Source: Setaria digitata (lineage: Eukaryota; Nematoda; Chromadorea; Rhabditida; Setariidae). Taken from it: a stretch of 64,000 bases of DNA. The translations under genes and the position numbers were made by a program. The DNA is taken from the NCBI GenBank assembly GCA_003640385.1, contig RCAB01000040.1, positions 62,001 through 126,000 of the forward strand, in the 5' to 3' direction. Below the pieces are notes generated by a model that had not been told where the DNA came from, did no database searches, and saw only the letters and a program-made list of their open reading frames with translations. Position 1 is the first letter of the stretch, and each line of letters starts with the position of its first letter. This document shows positions 39,001 through 51,699 of the stretch, piece after piece.

Positions 39001-40936
39001 GTTTATGTGGAAAATTTCTTCGAAGGCTTGGATGGGGAAAGTTGGTTCATTGATCAGACCAAAGGACATCTCTATCCGATCATTGATGAACCCTTCAATA
39101 ATACTGTCCGAATTGGTCGTACTGCTCAATTTCAATGTAAGGTAAAGAATCAGCAACAGCCACTTATTAAGGTATTATCATTATTTCTACGTGTAGGTCA
39201 GTCATTTTTAACTCAGTTAAGCTGATTTTATTACTGTTATCAACTAGCTATCGTCTGCTACTAAAACTGAAATAGTGATATTGGTACTTAAATGATGCCG
39301 GTTCAGATTCTCATATTCTAATATTTTGATCTATCATTATATTTTGGTGTAAGTGATATTGTTATCAGAACCGGTGTTAGCACGTGCAGTGAGTATCATT
39401 TTTTTCGGTCATGAAGACTTTACATCTAAATTGAGTAATAAATTTGAAACCAACGTAAGGTCACTGATAACCGAACAAGCGAAAGAAAAAATAAATTGCC
39501 ATTCTGACCCTTTTACACGGTACAAGAATTTATGGACGTTGTGTCACAATGAGCAGTGGCATCCATATTAATTATAGTGGCTGAAACGGGTGGAAGATCC
39601 GAATGCAATTCGTCAAACGAATGCAAATGCAACACTAATTCATGCAAACAACATGCACCTTTTGCTGCTGGAAAAGCCGGAAACAAGTGCTGAGCTATCA
39701 GATGGTGTGAGTCTAAACCGGTTGATCATCCCAAATGTACGGTATGAGCATTCCGGTACTTATCTTTGTGTTGTGACAAATGCGCACGGTGATATTGCTT
39801 ATCGTTCAGCATATCTTCATGTTGTCGCAAGTTAGTCTTCAGATTTTTCCAAAATTTTATTTTAAATTTCAAGATGCTTATTAATATCTACTAAATAATT
39901 AATTAATGCTAATATGGCAAGGTATAAATAAACGGGCCAAGAAATGCATACATAGTGTCAAGAAAAGAAATGAAATATTTACCAGGATCAGATCATGGTG
40001 TGCTATCGAATCTGTACTTTTATGGTGGTCTTTTGTTGCTGATTGTTGTATTTACGCTGATTACTTATGCTGTTCATTTCTTACGGAAGAACTATCAGGC
40101 TACTAAAAACAATGAAACTGCTCAAGGTATCACAAGCACCCGGTATTCATTTTCGTTGAGGCCTCCACCTCCGAATCTTCCACCTCCTAAAGCTCCAACA
40201 TTACCTTCGGAACGGCAGCAACTAATGCCGAATAATTCACCTTGCGATCGGTATACGGTCAATTCAGCAGCAACAACGTACTATCCACAGTTTGCTACAC
40301 CGGATAAGAAATTACAAAAGTAAGTTTGTATTGTTCTAATTTACCACCGATCAAATTGTCTAAATTTAATACTTTCAACTTATCAAACTAATTTAAAACA
40401 AAAGTAATAAATTTATTAGTACTGAGATTTCTGTCCCCAGTGGTTGGGGAAAAGAAGGAATGAAAAAAATGAAGAAAGCTTGTAGATAAAGATTTCATTA
40501 CTGAAATATCAGCAGGTTAACTAAATATAGAAGGTAATGAATGAATGGTTGAAGAATGTTGATAGCTAGATTTAAAGAGTAAAGGAAAATTTAAACAAGA
40601 CTTTTTAAGAAATCTAAAAATTCCTTATAATTCCAAGAAAATTATCTTCCAAATTCTTTTATTTTTAGAATAATAAATGAAATTAGTACACGTCCGACAC
40701 CTATTCGGCGTACAAATGGTGGCGATACAAACTATCGTTTAAAAGATGATTACATAAGTTCACCCAAATGGGTACATAGTAAAACAGATAATACTGAAGT
40801 TGAAATGGACCAAAATACGTTAAAAGGCCGATCAGCATACTGCTATAATCCAGTGTCAGTAGCATACGGCCGAATTGATAATTTTGATAGACAGCAAAAA
40901 CCTTTCCTTACCATTGGTAATATACAAAAAAGGTGA
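31491..40936 (+). CDS. FGF receptor-like protein without kinase domain (FGFRL1 family)
   Basis: Exons: 31491-31719 (proposed), 35874-36010, 37606-37816, 38549-38707, 38882-39171, 39578-39830, 39986-40319, 40669-40936 (TGA). Phases agree and give 626 residues. Ig1 has Cys102/Cys155 (ADGGIYQC, NGFG as in FGFRL1). Ig2 has Cys224/Cys271, with the FGFR signature KCPAKGNPLPNITWLRDGK. Ig3 has Cys331/Cys406, with QPLIKWLKRVE and HSGTYLC. One membrane helix lies at about 438-459. The tail of about 165 residues is proline-rich (RPPPPNLPPPKAP) and has no tyrosine-kinase domain, unlike true FGFRs. N-x-S/T sites are frequent outside. Family members bind FGF and heparan sulfate and act as decoys or in cell fusion/adhesion; here the role is inferred. 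The first exon supplies a long Ala/Thr stretch from a trinucleotide repeat and then a hydrophobic segment (FFLVLPLITTILLIV) before the Ig region. It is the weakest part of the model (about 0.4). Confidence 0.88.
34685..34712. repeat. (CT)14 microsatellite
   Basis: An uninterrupted CT run, directly readable. Confidence 0.95.
34800..35200 (+). promoter_or_regulatory. GC-richer, C/T-biased patch, possible internal promoter
   Basis: The patch includes GACTGACTACTCAGTTCTC, a run of 12 C near 34981 and CCCGCTCCCGCTC, then purine-rich DNA to about 35200. It lies about 0.8 kb before the first Ig exon. It could be a promoter for a shorter transcript or an intronic enhancer. The evidence is composition only. 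Confidence 0.25.
35489..35601. repeat. (AG)14 and (TA)10 microsatellites
   Basis: AG repeats occupy 35489-35517 and alternating TA 35581-35601, both within the intron before the first Ig exon. Confidence 0.9.
36030..36079. repeat. CT-rich tract at an intron 5' end
   Basis: CCCTCT units pass into pure CT to 36079, starting 20 nt after the GTAAGTTC donor of the first Ig exon. Confidence 0.9.
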
Positions 40937-40983
40937 TTATTCCAAAGATTACAATGCATAATAATAAGTTATATATTCCGCAA

Positions 40984-40989
40984 AATAAA
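40984..40989 (+). terminator. Candidate polyadenylation signal of the FGFRL-like gene
   Basis: AATAAA lies 48 bp after the TGA at 40934-40936. Spacing suits a short nematode 3' UTR and supports this stop as the real end of the gene. Confidence 0.6.
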
Positions 40990-43900
40990 GCATTTTATTC
41001 TTTTATTGTACAGTGTTAGGTTTTCATTTTATGTAATCGAACCTGTTTCTTTCTTTTTCTTCAGCTACTGAAACTTGGACACTTTTTATTATATATATAT
41101 TTTTCCAATTTATATATATATATATATTAAAAATTGTTTATCCTGCTTCAGTTCTTAGTTTACTGATATAAATTAATCTTAGTTGTTAAAAAAAAAAAAA
41201 AAAAATTTCAGGATAGTTTTGATAAATAGATGATTTAGGTAATTCTTTACAGAGAATGTTTTTTCCCAAATTTTTTGGATTATTGATTATGAAATGGCTT
41301 CTAGCATTATAGATGTTTGCAAAGAATAGCCAGCAACTAATTGTTTTTTTTTTTTCTTTTCTTTTATATGATAATTTATCGTGAAGATTGGAAACTGATT
41401 TGATTATCGTGGGTGCAGCTTATGTTTTAATTTTAGTTTCGTTTTAGTCTGACTTTAAAATGGGTTGATACCAAAGGAGGTCAAAAATTTGGCTGAAATT
41501 TCATTTTTCCGAAATCGAAAAGTTTTCGTCATTCAAATTTCTATTAGTTGACTTCTGTCTTGGCTATCACTATAACAGGAAAAAGCATCACATCACATAA
41601 TAATCTAGATAATCTGACTCTTATGAAAAATTTTTTCGATGAGATTCACATAAATGACATCAGCCATTAAGCCATCGAGAAAAACAGTTTGCTAATTTTC
41701 TTCTAATATTTATCATGGCAAATTTTCTTCATTTTTATAAAAGAAAAAAATTAAATTTTCTTTTTTTTTTTTTTTTCTGTTTACATACGATGAGCTTAGT
41801 CTTTTTTCACATATTTATGTAAGTGTGAATGTGTTTGAATGTTATAAATATTTGATCTAATTCATCACTCTTTCGATTAGATGCACAATTTTTGGAGAAA
41901 ACAAAAGATATCGTTAATGAATTCTAATTTCAATTTCAGAATTTATTTGTTTCTTCGTCCAAATCAAACCAAAAATGAACGAAAAAGTGTGCATCTATCT
42001 CCTTTTTTTTTTTTCTTCCATCTTTGTGCATTGATTATATGTGCTTTTATCGGTAAATTTTCGAAATTTTGCTCAAACAAATACGGGAATTTTTAAAATT
42101 TTGGATAAATGGAACCTTGAAAAATAAACCGATGGTGATGAAGAATTTTTTTCATAAAATTAAATTTTGTCCCACTCTTTGAATTTTAATATTTCGTGTA
42201 GATTGAAATTGGTGGTCTCGTAAATTGATTAGGGCATATTTTTAAAAATACCGAAATAAGCAAATTTATAACATGTAGAATGTTGTTTTTGCAGTTTATT
42301 TCATTCGTAACATTTTTAAAGTGATTATCTAGTCGTTTATGCATTATTTATAGGTAACGTCCTGAATAAAAATGGGATTTTTGGAATTAAGGCTGGAAAC
42401 TTTGCTTAATTTTTTTTTCTTGACAAACTTCACTCTTGCTTGCTATTATATTTTTACTTCCTTTTCGACTTCTAAATTCTATATTAAATTTAAAACCTTT
42501 CTTTTTTTTTTTCTTTTCTTTTTTTTTTTTTTTTTTTGGAGCAGCGAGCTTATAATTGCCTTGATATTCAATGTAAGTTTTTGATTTTGCCAAAAGTGCA
42601 CTTATTTTTGAACATATTTAAAATTATGGCTTTTAAAGCTTTCTCCTTGTGTCGTAAGTCAACAAAAAAAGAAAAAAAAAAAAATTTCTTTCAATCCTTC
42701 CTTTATTCAGAAACTTTCCACGAATCTCCTGACAAAATTTACTAATTTTCTTTTCGAACTCTTTCCCATCTTCACTGTGAAAATATACTATATTGCAGTG
42801 GTGGATAATTTCCTTGATTCTTGAAATTTAAAATACTCAACTATAAAAAAAAAAAAATTACTTTTAAATATTCGAAGAAAATCGAAGAGGAAACTAACTA
42901 TAATGAAACATGAGTTTGTCTTCTTTAAAAATGTAATTTTCTTACTGAAGAGCTTTATCTGTGTCATCATTTTCGATTTATTTGAAATGAAATATTTACG
43001 AGTAATGTTGTTCTATATTTACGTTTAGCATTTTTCATTTTTTATTCTTTGTTGTAAATTTTGTGCAAAAATGTAAATAAAATGTTTAAAAGTTTAATCA
43101 TTTATTAGAAATAAACAAATAAATACATGTGAGAAGACTGTGTAAGAAATGAAAAGTCAATGGGTTAAAATTAGTGAGATAAACGTCAATTTCGAAAAAA
43201 AAAAAAAAAAAATTTATGCAAGAAGCGTAAAATTGAGTTGAAGGTGTTTAGAAGAATTCCGACTTTTAAAAGGTAATTATATCTTTTAAAAATTTTTTTT
43301 CTTTAAACTTCAAATTCGGTACGACTGCGAAAAGTTTGAATTTGTAAAATATATGCTTAAAATAAAGGTGATGAAGAGTACATGAAAAAGCAGGTGTTTG
43401 CGTTTTCTTTTTTTCCTTTAACAGAACGCATGTAAGAATACTGAAATAAATAAGCTAATTAAAAAAACTATAATTAGAGAAAGACAGATTACACTAACGA
43501 TGAACAAGATTATACAGGATTTTAAATTGCAGATCATAAATGAATTGATTTATAATACAGCTATTTATATATTCTAAAAAGTAACATAATATTTTTAGGA
43601 TGAGCTTAATAGAAGATTTCGATTTTATCTCGGATGCTACTATTATTCCAAGTACTGCTTTCTTTACTGTTCCATTGTTTGCTTGGCATATCATTACTTG
43701 AGATTCTAAAGTAACAAAAAAAAAAAAAACGATAAAACTTATAAAAATTACTGATAGAGATAAAACCAAAAGATCTTTCTTGTTCTTAAGGTAAATTATT
43801 GAAAACTCTCTTGATCGGTAACAATCAAATAACTTGTTTTAATTGAATTTTCCGTAACTTTCGTAACCCAATGTAATAATATTTATATTATGTTTGAGAC

Positions 43901-46900
43901 GTATGAGATATCGTAGTGTTATTTTGATTTGCACTTTTTAGACTTAAGAAATACTTTCTTCGGTTTTTTTTTTTTTTTTTTTTTTTCAGTTCTTATTAAA
44001 ACTTTAACTTGTACGATTATTTACAACAATTTCTCACATAGCCTAACACTTGTTCATTTTATCATTTGCAAGACTAACTTCTGTTCTTGTCCGATAATGG
44101 TTAATGAACCCTACCTAGTCTCTGTTATACGGGACTATGAATTCTAGATCCATCATTCTTGCATGCTTTAAATTATAGATTTATTACTGACCGCTGCGAC
44201 ATATCGACTGTCCTGAAACTTGTCGGCTCATCAATTCTTTGTTAGAATTTTTATTTTATTCCACTTTCAGTCTTTTGTTATGCTTAAATCAATGACGTTT
44301 CACTGATTTTACTTGTCATTAGTGGAAATGACGAAATTTCCCGAGAATGCTGACATTTCTAACATTAAATCGGCATACTTCAAAACAAAACGAATTGAAA
44401 AAAACAGTAAAATATAATAAAATACAAATTAAAAAAGAATGATAAAGTATCATCATCATGATTATTATACTGTTAATTGTTGTAAGCTTTTAATCTGTTA
44501 CTGTGCAGTATGCATATTTCATGAATCCCCATTTGAAGTGACAATCTCATTATCTTTCATCTATCCGTTCATTTAAAATAGAAAAGACTGTGAAAAAGGA
44601 AAAAAAAAAAAAAAAAAAAAAACTTTTTCAAGTATGTATAATCATTAATGGCAACTTAGAATGAGTCAATGTTTATAGGCTATTATCGAACGTTTGCCGT
44701 TGTTAGCTGCATTTCGTGGATTTCTGATAGCATCCTTTTAGTTCGTTCATCTTCAAGTTAGATCCTCTTCAAGGCCCTAGTTTTCAGCAGTATACTACAA
44801 CCTACATAGACTATGTATGCCACATATATATATATATATATATATATATCTTTCAATTTTATCGTTCTCTTGCTTCGATATATTCTCCTGCCTGAAGAAA
44901 AGCACTTCTAATTTTGATTATTTTTTTTTTTTTTTCTTAATCTTTCTTTCTCCTGCTAAACTATTAGCTTTTTTTTTTTTTTTTTTTTTTTCCTTTCCAT
45001 TTATGGTTTAATTATTGTTTTTCTCTTAAATTTTATTAGCAAGTAAAATTACCATAAGAAATTATTGTGCAAATATGAAAAGGGAAACACAGAAACAAAA
45101 AAACTGCCATTTGTAGGGTCAAGAATTACTTTAATTTTTATAACTGGAAATTAATTAGATTTAACTGATGACAGTAGTTTGGTTTTTAAATTAGCAAATT
45201 TGCCAGTGTTGTCTGATGTTTAATGCAGCAAGCATTCTCTCAGTATTATTTAAAACTTTCCAGCACATGAGTTTGACTTTTTAGCATTTAAAATCCATGG
45301 ATAAATTTGATAATTTGGTACTCAAATTTAGTATTTAATTGATGGTATTCTACTCGAGATTGTTCCAAGCAGAAAGTATTTTATGAAGTATTTCGTAGTG
45401 ATATGAATTTCGTATACTGCAATTTAACAACTTTTTGCCAGAGAAAATAAAAAAACTTTCTATAAATCATTTTTTTTTTATTGCTCGAAATTTCAGTGAT
45501 TTTAAAAATCAAACTTCACCTTCATCTTTTTGTCTTCCTCCTTCTCTACCCATTGAATAGTAGTATCCATAATTGAAAATTTCTGTAACTGACAGGAAAT
45601 TCATTTCACCCTGTCAGGATCGGGAATTCCACGCCAAATGATCAAACAGTAAAAGCTTCTATCATTTTTTTATCATCATTCTTTTTTTTTCTCTCTCTCT
45701 CTCTCCTCACGAACATATTCCTAAGCAGATAAAAAAAGGGGAAAAGAAAAACGTAAAGAAAAAAACAATTTTAGCTTGCTATTGGAATGATTCCGTTTCA
45801 TTTTTCTGAAAATTAACGATTTTTAATTGTGAATATTTATTTAAAAAATCTTTCGGTTGTTTATTTCCATTGAGCTTAATGTTTTTCTCTCCTTTCTATC
45901 TGCTTAATAAGAATATTTGATAACACAATGAAATTATAAGAAGTGCAAAAAAGTGTAATAATATAAATTTAATTGAACAAATCAATTCCAATTTGGTAAA
46001 GTTCTTCAAGAAAAAAAACAAGTAAACAAATAAAAATAAAATAAAACAATGAATCATTCTTTTTGAGAATAAAATGACAGAATGATTGCTTGAATTTATC
46101 AAATATTTTTTAATTTTATTTAAAATATTTTAATCATATGCTGTACTAAACTAACGTTCAGTGACCAGCACAGCATATTATCTTATCTTTTTTTTTTTTT
46201 TTTTTCGCCAATCAGCATTTAACTGATCTCTCTTTCAAAAAAAAAAAAAAATTTTTTTTGTTTCAAAATTTCCATTTTTTTTTTCCTTTTTGCAACAAGT
46301 GAAACATTTTAAGCATAGAGAAAAATGAAGTCTTGAAGTAAGCAATGTTAGAAAGTGATGTGAATTTAGCAAAATGGCTTTGTTTAACATAATTTAAGCA
46401 TGCTTATGTTGAAAACAGTTGAAATCCTTTTTATTCAATAAAAATGTGAATTAATTAGAAACCGCATGTTGGGTGATAATTCATTAAATAAAAATCAAAA
46501 AAAAAAATTTGAATAAATTAATTTATATATGTGTATCTTTTCAAATCATTAATTAATAAACTAGATATTTATTAAAATAATGTATTGCTTATGTGATAGT
46601 GATCATTGCTGAAAGATTACCTTTACTGCGGATTTTTTCTTTCCATTTACTTTCATCTAAAGCCATATTGAATATTGCCTATTAGGCTCTCCGAATTAAC
46701 AGTCATCTTTTTAAGTGAACATAGATTTTGATTATTTTGAAAACTTATTTAACTCGGATTTATGAATACATGGCTTGATAACCTTTTACTTAAATATTCA
46801 AATTTAAAAAAATGAATAATTAACTCGTTAATAAAAACAACTGTTTGCATTTTAAATCTGTTAAAGGATACACAACTTGTTTGCAGAAACATCCAAATAT

Positions 46901-47193
46901 TTCAGCGAGCATACATGTCAATGCAAGTAGTTATAATTTATCAATTAATTTAAAAGCAAAAACAGAAGTAGATGAATGATTAGTGTAATTTGTGTATTCC
47001 TTACTAATGACTGACATTATAAATGGCTAAATTGATTGAAATAATCATTGTCTTAGAAGCATAAGACAAATGCCAAGCCAAGTTTCTGTGCTCATAAACT
47101 TTCAAAACCAAGAAAAAAAATTTTTGGTAGTTTTTTAACTTTTATGCTTTGAACCAAAAGTTTATTCTCCGTTTTCTTTTCTTCTTTTTCTTT

Positions 47194-47225
<32 letters not shown>

Positions 47226-50140
47226 GCAGTTTAGAAGTAAAGAATATTAAATCAGTATCATTTCCATTTGATTCCGTTCGTCCTACTTCTAAAAAGTCGT
47301 AATTTTTATTTCCAATGATTTTAGCCAATGTTACTTGATCTTTTAATTATTTCCATGTAATTCAAACAGCTTCAGGTTATTAGATGGCGCAATTTCATGA
47401 TTTGAAAACCACTTTTTTTTTTTTTTAATGTTTTTCTCCCCTACTTTCGTGAAAAAAAAAAAAAATTTTTTTTTCTGAAAAAAAGACAGGTTTAGCTATC
47501 CGAGACGATTTTCTTCGCATTCAAAGAAAAGATAGGCTTTTAACGAACCTTTGATGGATTCAGTATTTTATGGAATCTATTTGATTTTATTTAAATATTT
47601 TCTCAATCAACATCAGTTGTCTTCAGAAATACTTCTTCCCTTTTTTTCCGAAATTTTCTTTGAATTTTTAACAAAAATACTAATACGTGATGTTATTTTT
47701 CTGCACATCATCGAAATGTATAAATTTCAAATAAGCTACTCCTGTATTTTGATGGCAAAATAAATTTTTTGAAGACTAGCTCTTTTTTTTTTTTTTAAAT
47801 GAGGTTTCTGATATAAAGCAGTCAGAATTAGTTTCACCTATTATTTCCTAATTGAATTTTGGATTAAATTTTGCAAGAAATGGACTTGTTGTAGGATCAA
47901 AACAAATCTATTTGTCCTTTTTTCCTTAATTTTCGATGAAATAATTATACAATGAAAATAGGTTACAAGGAAAAAAAAAAAACCTTGCCGGGCCTTAAGC
48001 AAATCTAAAATTATAAATTAATCAAATTTTAGAAAGCAGCTGAACTAACATGAAGAGATGTATTCTAAACACAACTTTTATAACTTTAAGAAAATTTTCA
48101 AATTAGCAATATATGTAAAAAAAAAAAAAAAATAAGGACAAAAAAAAAAAAAGTAATTTTAATTAGTTACTTGCAGTTACGAACAATGATTAATTGTGTT
48201 TTGTTCACATAAAATGATATATGATTGTTAAAAATTACATCATTTGTAATCAACATTAAAACAATAAAAGAAAGAAAAGCTATTAAATCCGTAACTATGA
48301 TCGAATTTCACTTCCCTGAGGATCTTTAACCTCATTTTACACATCATCCAAAACAACAAACAAAATATCTCGTACAATTTGAAATAATCCAAAAGCCTGT
48401 TTGCTGTTAACGTACTTCAATTCTTCTTTACATTTCTTTTCCCAATAACTACTACGATCTTGTTGAAAGGTGATAGAGATTGGGCAAATTTAAGTGCTTA
48501 TAATTCAAATAATTTTTGGGATGGGCTCAATTTATTTGCTAATTCAATCGTTTTCACTCCAACAAAATTAAATATATACACACCACTCATTTACCTTAAT
48601 AGCTATAAAAATTATACAACTACTATTTGATAGACGATGCTTTTTCTATTCATTTGATTAAAAACAAGAAAAAATAAATAAACAAATAAAAAGAAAAAAT
48701 GAGGGAGGGGAAAAAAAAATAAGAAATATCATCTAACTCCAATGAATAAATTGAAGAAATTTTGGTTTAGTCATGAGGAAATTTCTATTCACACTTCATT
48801 TCTACTGTCACTTTTTCAATTTCTTTTTTTTTTTTTTTTTCATGTGAACAGGGGAAAGGCAGTTTATTCGAGAATGGAAGCAAGAATTTAGACAAGAAAA
48901 AAGGAAAGAATGGAACTTTCTAAAATGAATGAAGTGAATAGCAAAAGCTATAAGAACTTAAAAAAAAAATTATCTTACTTCAACTTGGATATATTTCTTC
49001 GGGAAAAAAAACTACATAATTTCCAATCATCATCACATTTCTTATTTTTACCATCAGCTCAACTAACAATTTACGGTTAATAAAAAACTTTTTTTTTAAT
49101 GAATATTTGTTTAATAACATCTGTCAAATTTTTTGATCAGAATTTTTCATTCATTAGCTTATCATTTATTATTCTATAAACAAGAACTTTCATTTTTAAT
49201 AAAATACTTTTTTATTTAATTTTATTTTATAGAGTAAGCACAGTTTTTTTTTTCTTTCCAGCAAAAAATTTTGATATATTTTTCTTTATGGAATATTTTT
49301 AACAAGTTTTATCATCATAAAAAAAAAAAAAACCCAAAGTTTGTTCTATTTATTTGATTTTTGCATCGCCTCCTTTCCTCAATTCGCTCATCTAATCAGG
49401 AAAGCCGTGATTATCCAGGAAGTTTATTTCGGTGTGCTGTTTCATCCGAAAGCATAGCTACGGGATCGGTACTGCAAAAGTAATAAAGACTGATAATGAA
49501 ATCGGCTGCAATTTATTTAATGTGCTCATAGTTTCGATAAATCATTATAAGAAAAACTAAAAAAAATTTTTTCTAATCATATCAAAAACTTTTTCGAAAA
49601 AAAAAAATACCTTGAAACAACTCATCAATCAAGCCCTTCGTCAGTCTATCGTCCATAGACCACAATTGAAAGTTTAAGAAAAAAATAAAGAATAAAACTA
49701 ACACTATGATATCATTAATTAGTCTTCTAATTTGTTTGTTTACATTAAGCAAAGACAAAATGTTTGCTGTCAACAGGATATGACAATTTTTTTGAAGTGT
49801 TAATTAGAATCGATTTTTGAACAATAATTTCTTTTTTTTTTATTGAACTAAATATATTTTGCTTCTTTTGTTTTCGCGTCATAGATTTGCAGCCTAGCTA
49901 AATAACCAAAAAGTCTTGGTCGCTTTGGGCAAGAATATTTGGGCCAATTTGCGTTCTGTTCAGAATTGATTACCATTAATTTTTTGTGTTACATCTATCA
50001 TCTTTGATTTGCTTTTTTTTTCCTTTTTTTTTTTTTTTTGTGAATTGATGAAAAAGGAAGAGGGAGGCTTATTAGGAAAAAAAATAATCAAAATATAATA
50101 TAAATGTCATGTTTTCGGCCCAATTTTAAAAAATAAAGAA
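40990..50140. other. No gene seen; large spacer between FGFRL-like and Cav3 genes
   Basis: AT-rich DNA with numerous A/T homopolymers, TA tracts at about 41088-41128 and 44824-44849, and a T-run at 47198-47223. All open frames are short and driven by poly-T (Phe) or poly-A (Lys). I found no exon with balanced composition and splice sites on either strand. Confidence 0.55.
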
Positions 50141-50149
50141 CTTTCATTA

Positions 50150-51193
50150 CCTCAACATGCTATCTTTCGCTCACGTTATTCCGGAAACCTACATGTCATC
50201 TTCCAACTACGGTATTCCGGAAACCTGCGCAGGTCATCCTTTGGTTGATGTTCCGGAATCCTGGATGAAATTCCACACAGGAATTTCTGAAATATTTAAA
50301 ATAAAAGCTGTCCTAGAAGGTTTTCTAATTTCTCATTTAAATGGGCAAAAGAAGTGGCGTAATTGTGGGGGAGGAAGAGAGAGGAGAAAAGAAAGAAGGA
50401 GAAAGAGAAAGAAAAAGGAAGGAAGGTAAAGTGCAAAACGTTTATACGATAATAAGGATAATAGTTTGGCAAATGCAAATTGGTGGAAAAAGAAGACAAA
50501 ACGAAAGCGACAAAATTGAAAGTGAAAAGACGATGGTTGAGGATAGGAAAGAAAGTTGAAGACATGGGATATCCCGGGAGGACAGGGTTCATGTAATGAG
50601 CAACGGAGAGAGAGAGGACGAACTGGCAAGGTGTCCATTTAAAGAAAGAAACAGAAAAGTTTCTATTTTCGAGATTGCTGAAAAGGGCTGGGAAGCCGGA
50701 AAGTCCGAAGCCGTACAGCCCAACTTTATTCTGGCTCCATTCTGCTGTGATAAATCTTATTCAGCCATCCATCACTCTGAAGTTTACCTCAGCCCCCTTG
50801 CTAGGCTCATTACTGAGCACCCTAGGCTTGTTCCACCAACCGATACCAATCTATCAGTCGGTTCGGTTCGGTTCACCTTATCGCCCATTCATTCTCTTGT
50901 CAGCCTGTCGATCCGCCAAAGCATCGAGAACTCGAAAATACATCCATTCCTCTTCCCTCCTCCACCTCTTGCCACCTTTTAAAAGCTTACTACTCCGCTC
51001 TTGCTTAATGCTTCTCCCTCACCTGCACTCCTCCTCATCACTAGACCTTAGACCAAAAGTTCCACACATGCACTCACACTCATCAAACACTTATGCTAGC
51101 AAGTTTAAGGCTTCTTCCGAACGTCGATAACAAATCCGACATCATTCCAATTGTCCTATAAACTGCAACACATACGTGCACACCTTTGGATAC

Positions 51194-51231
<38 letters not shown>

Positions 51232-51240
51232 GTCCAGTGG
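50150..51240 (+). promoter_or_regulatory. GC-richer island upstream of the Cav3 gene
   Basis: The stretch is clearly GC-richer than its flanks. It starts with three spaced TTCCGGAA/TTCCGGAATCC units (50179-50262), continues purine-rich (GGAAGAGAGAGGAG), then has balanced and C/T-rich sequence to about 51130, and ends in a CA microsatellite. Overlapping + strand frames of 128 and 151 codons (50596-50982 and 50675-51130) run through it. Neither resembles a known protein, and both are Ser/Leu/Pro-rich as expected from C/T-rich DNA. It may be a distal promoter or leader exon for the channel gene 9 kb downstream. This is inferred. Confidence 0.3.
51197..51228. repeat. (CA)16 microsatellite
   Basis: An uninterrupted CA run, directly readable. 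Confidence 0.95.
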
Positions 51241-51624
51241 AAAAACCGCAGAGATCGACTCAAGAATGAATAGATTCACCGACATTTATAACTACTTGCC
51301 ACCAAATTTTAAGCGGATGTCAGGGCTGAAAACGGAATAGAAGTAATTCCGGTGCACAGTTCATTACCGATTTCGATTGAATGGTATCAGGAAATAATGG
51401 TGAAATTGTAATGGGTATAATTAAATTAAATAATATTTAGTGTTATTTCTGCGTTATCATCAGCTATTTATAGCTGTATTATATTATTTTTTTATTATCA
51501 TTAGTATTATGATTGAATTGCTATTACCGACAAAATAGCATTAATCTTTTTCTCCTTCATATTTCATATCACTGATGATTATTTTCATTATTTACAGGCT
51601 GGACACACAAGACAAGACACTTGA

Positions 51625-51625
<1 letters not shown>

Positions 51626-51680
<55 letters not shown>
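51626..51680. repeat. (TTA)18 trinucleotide microsatellite
   Basis: About 18 uninterrupted TTA units. Confidence 0.95.
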
Positions 51681-51681
<1 letters not shown>

Positions 51682-51699
51682 GTTTATTGCACCGACAAT

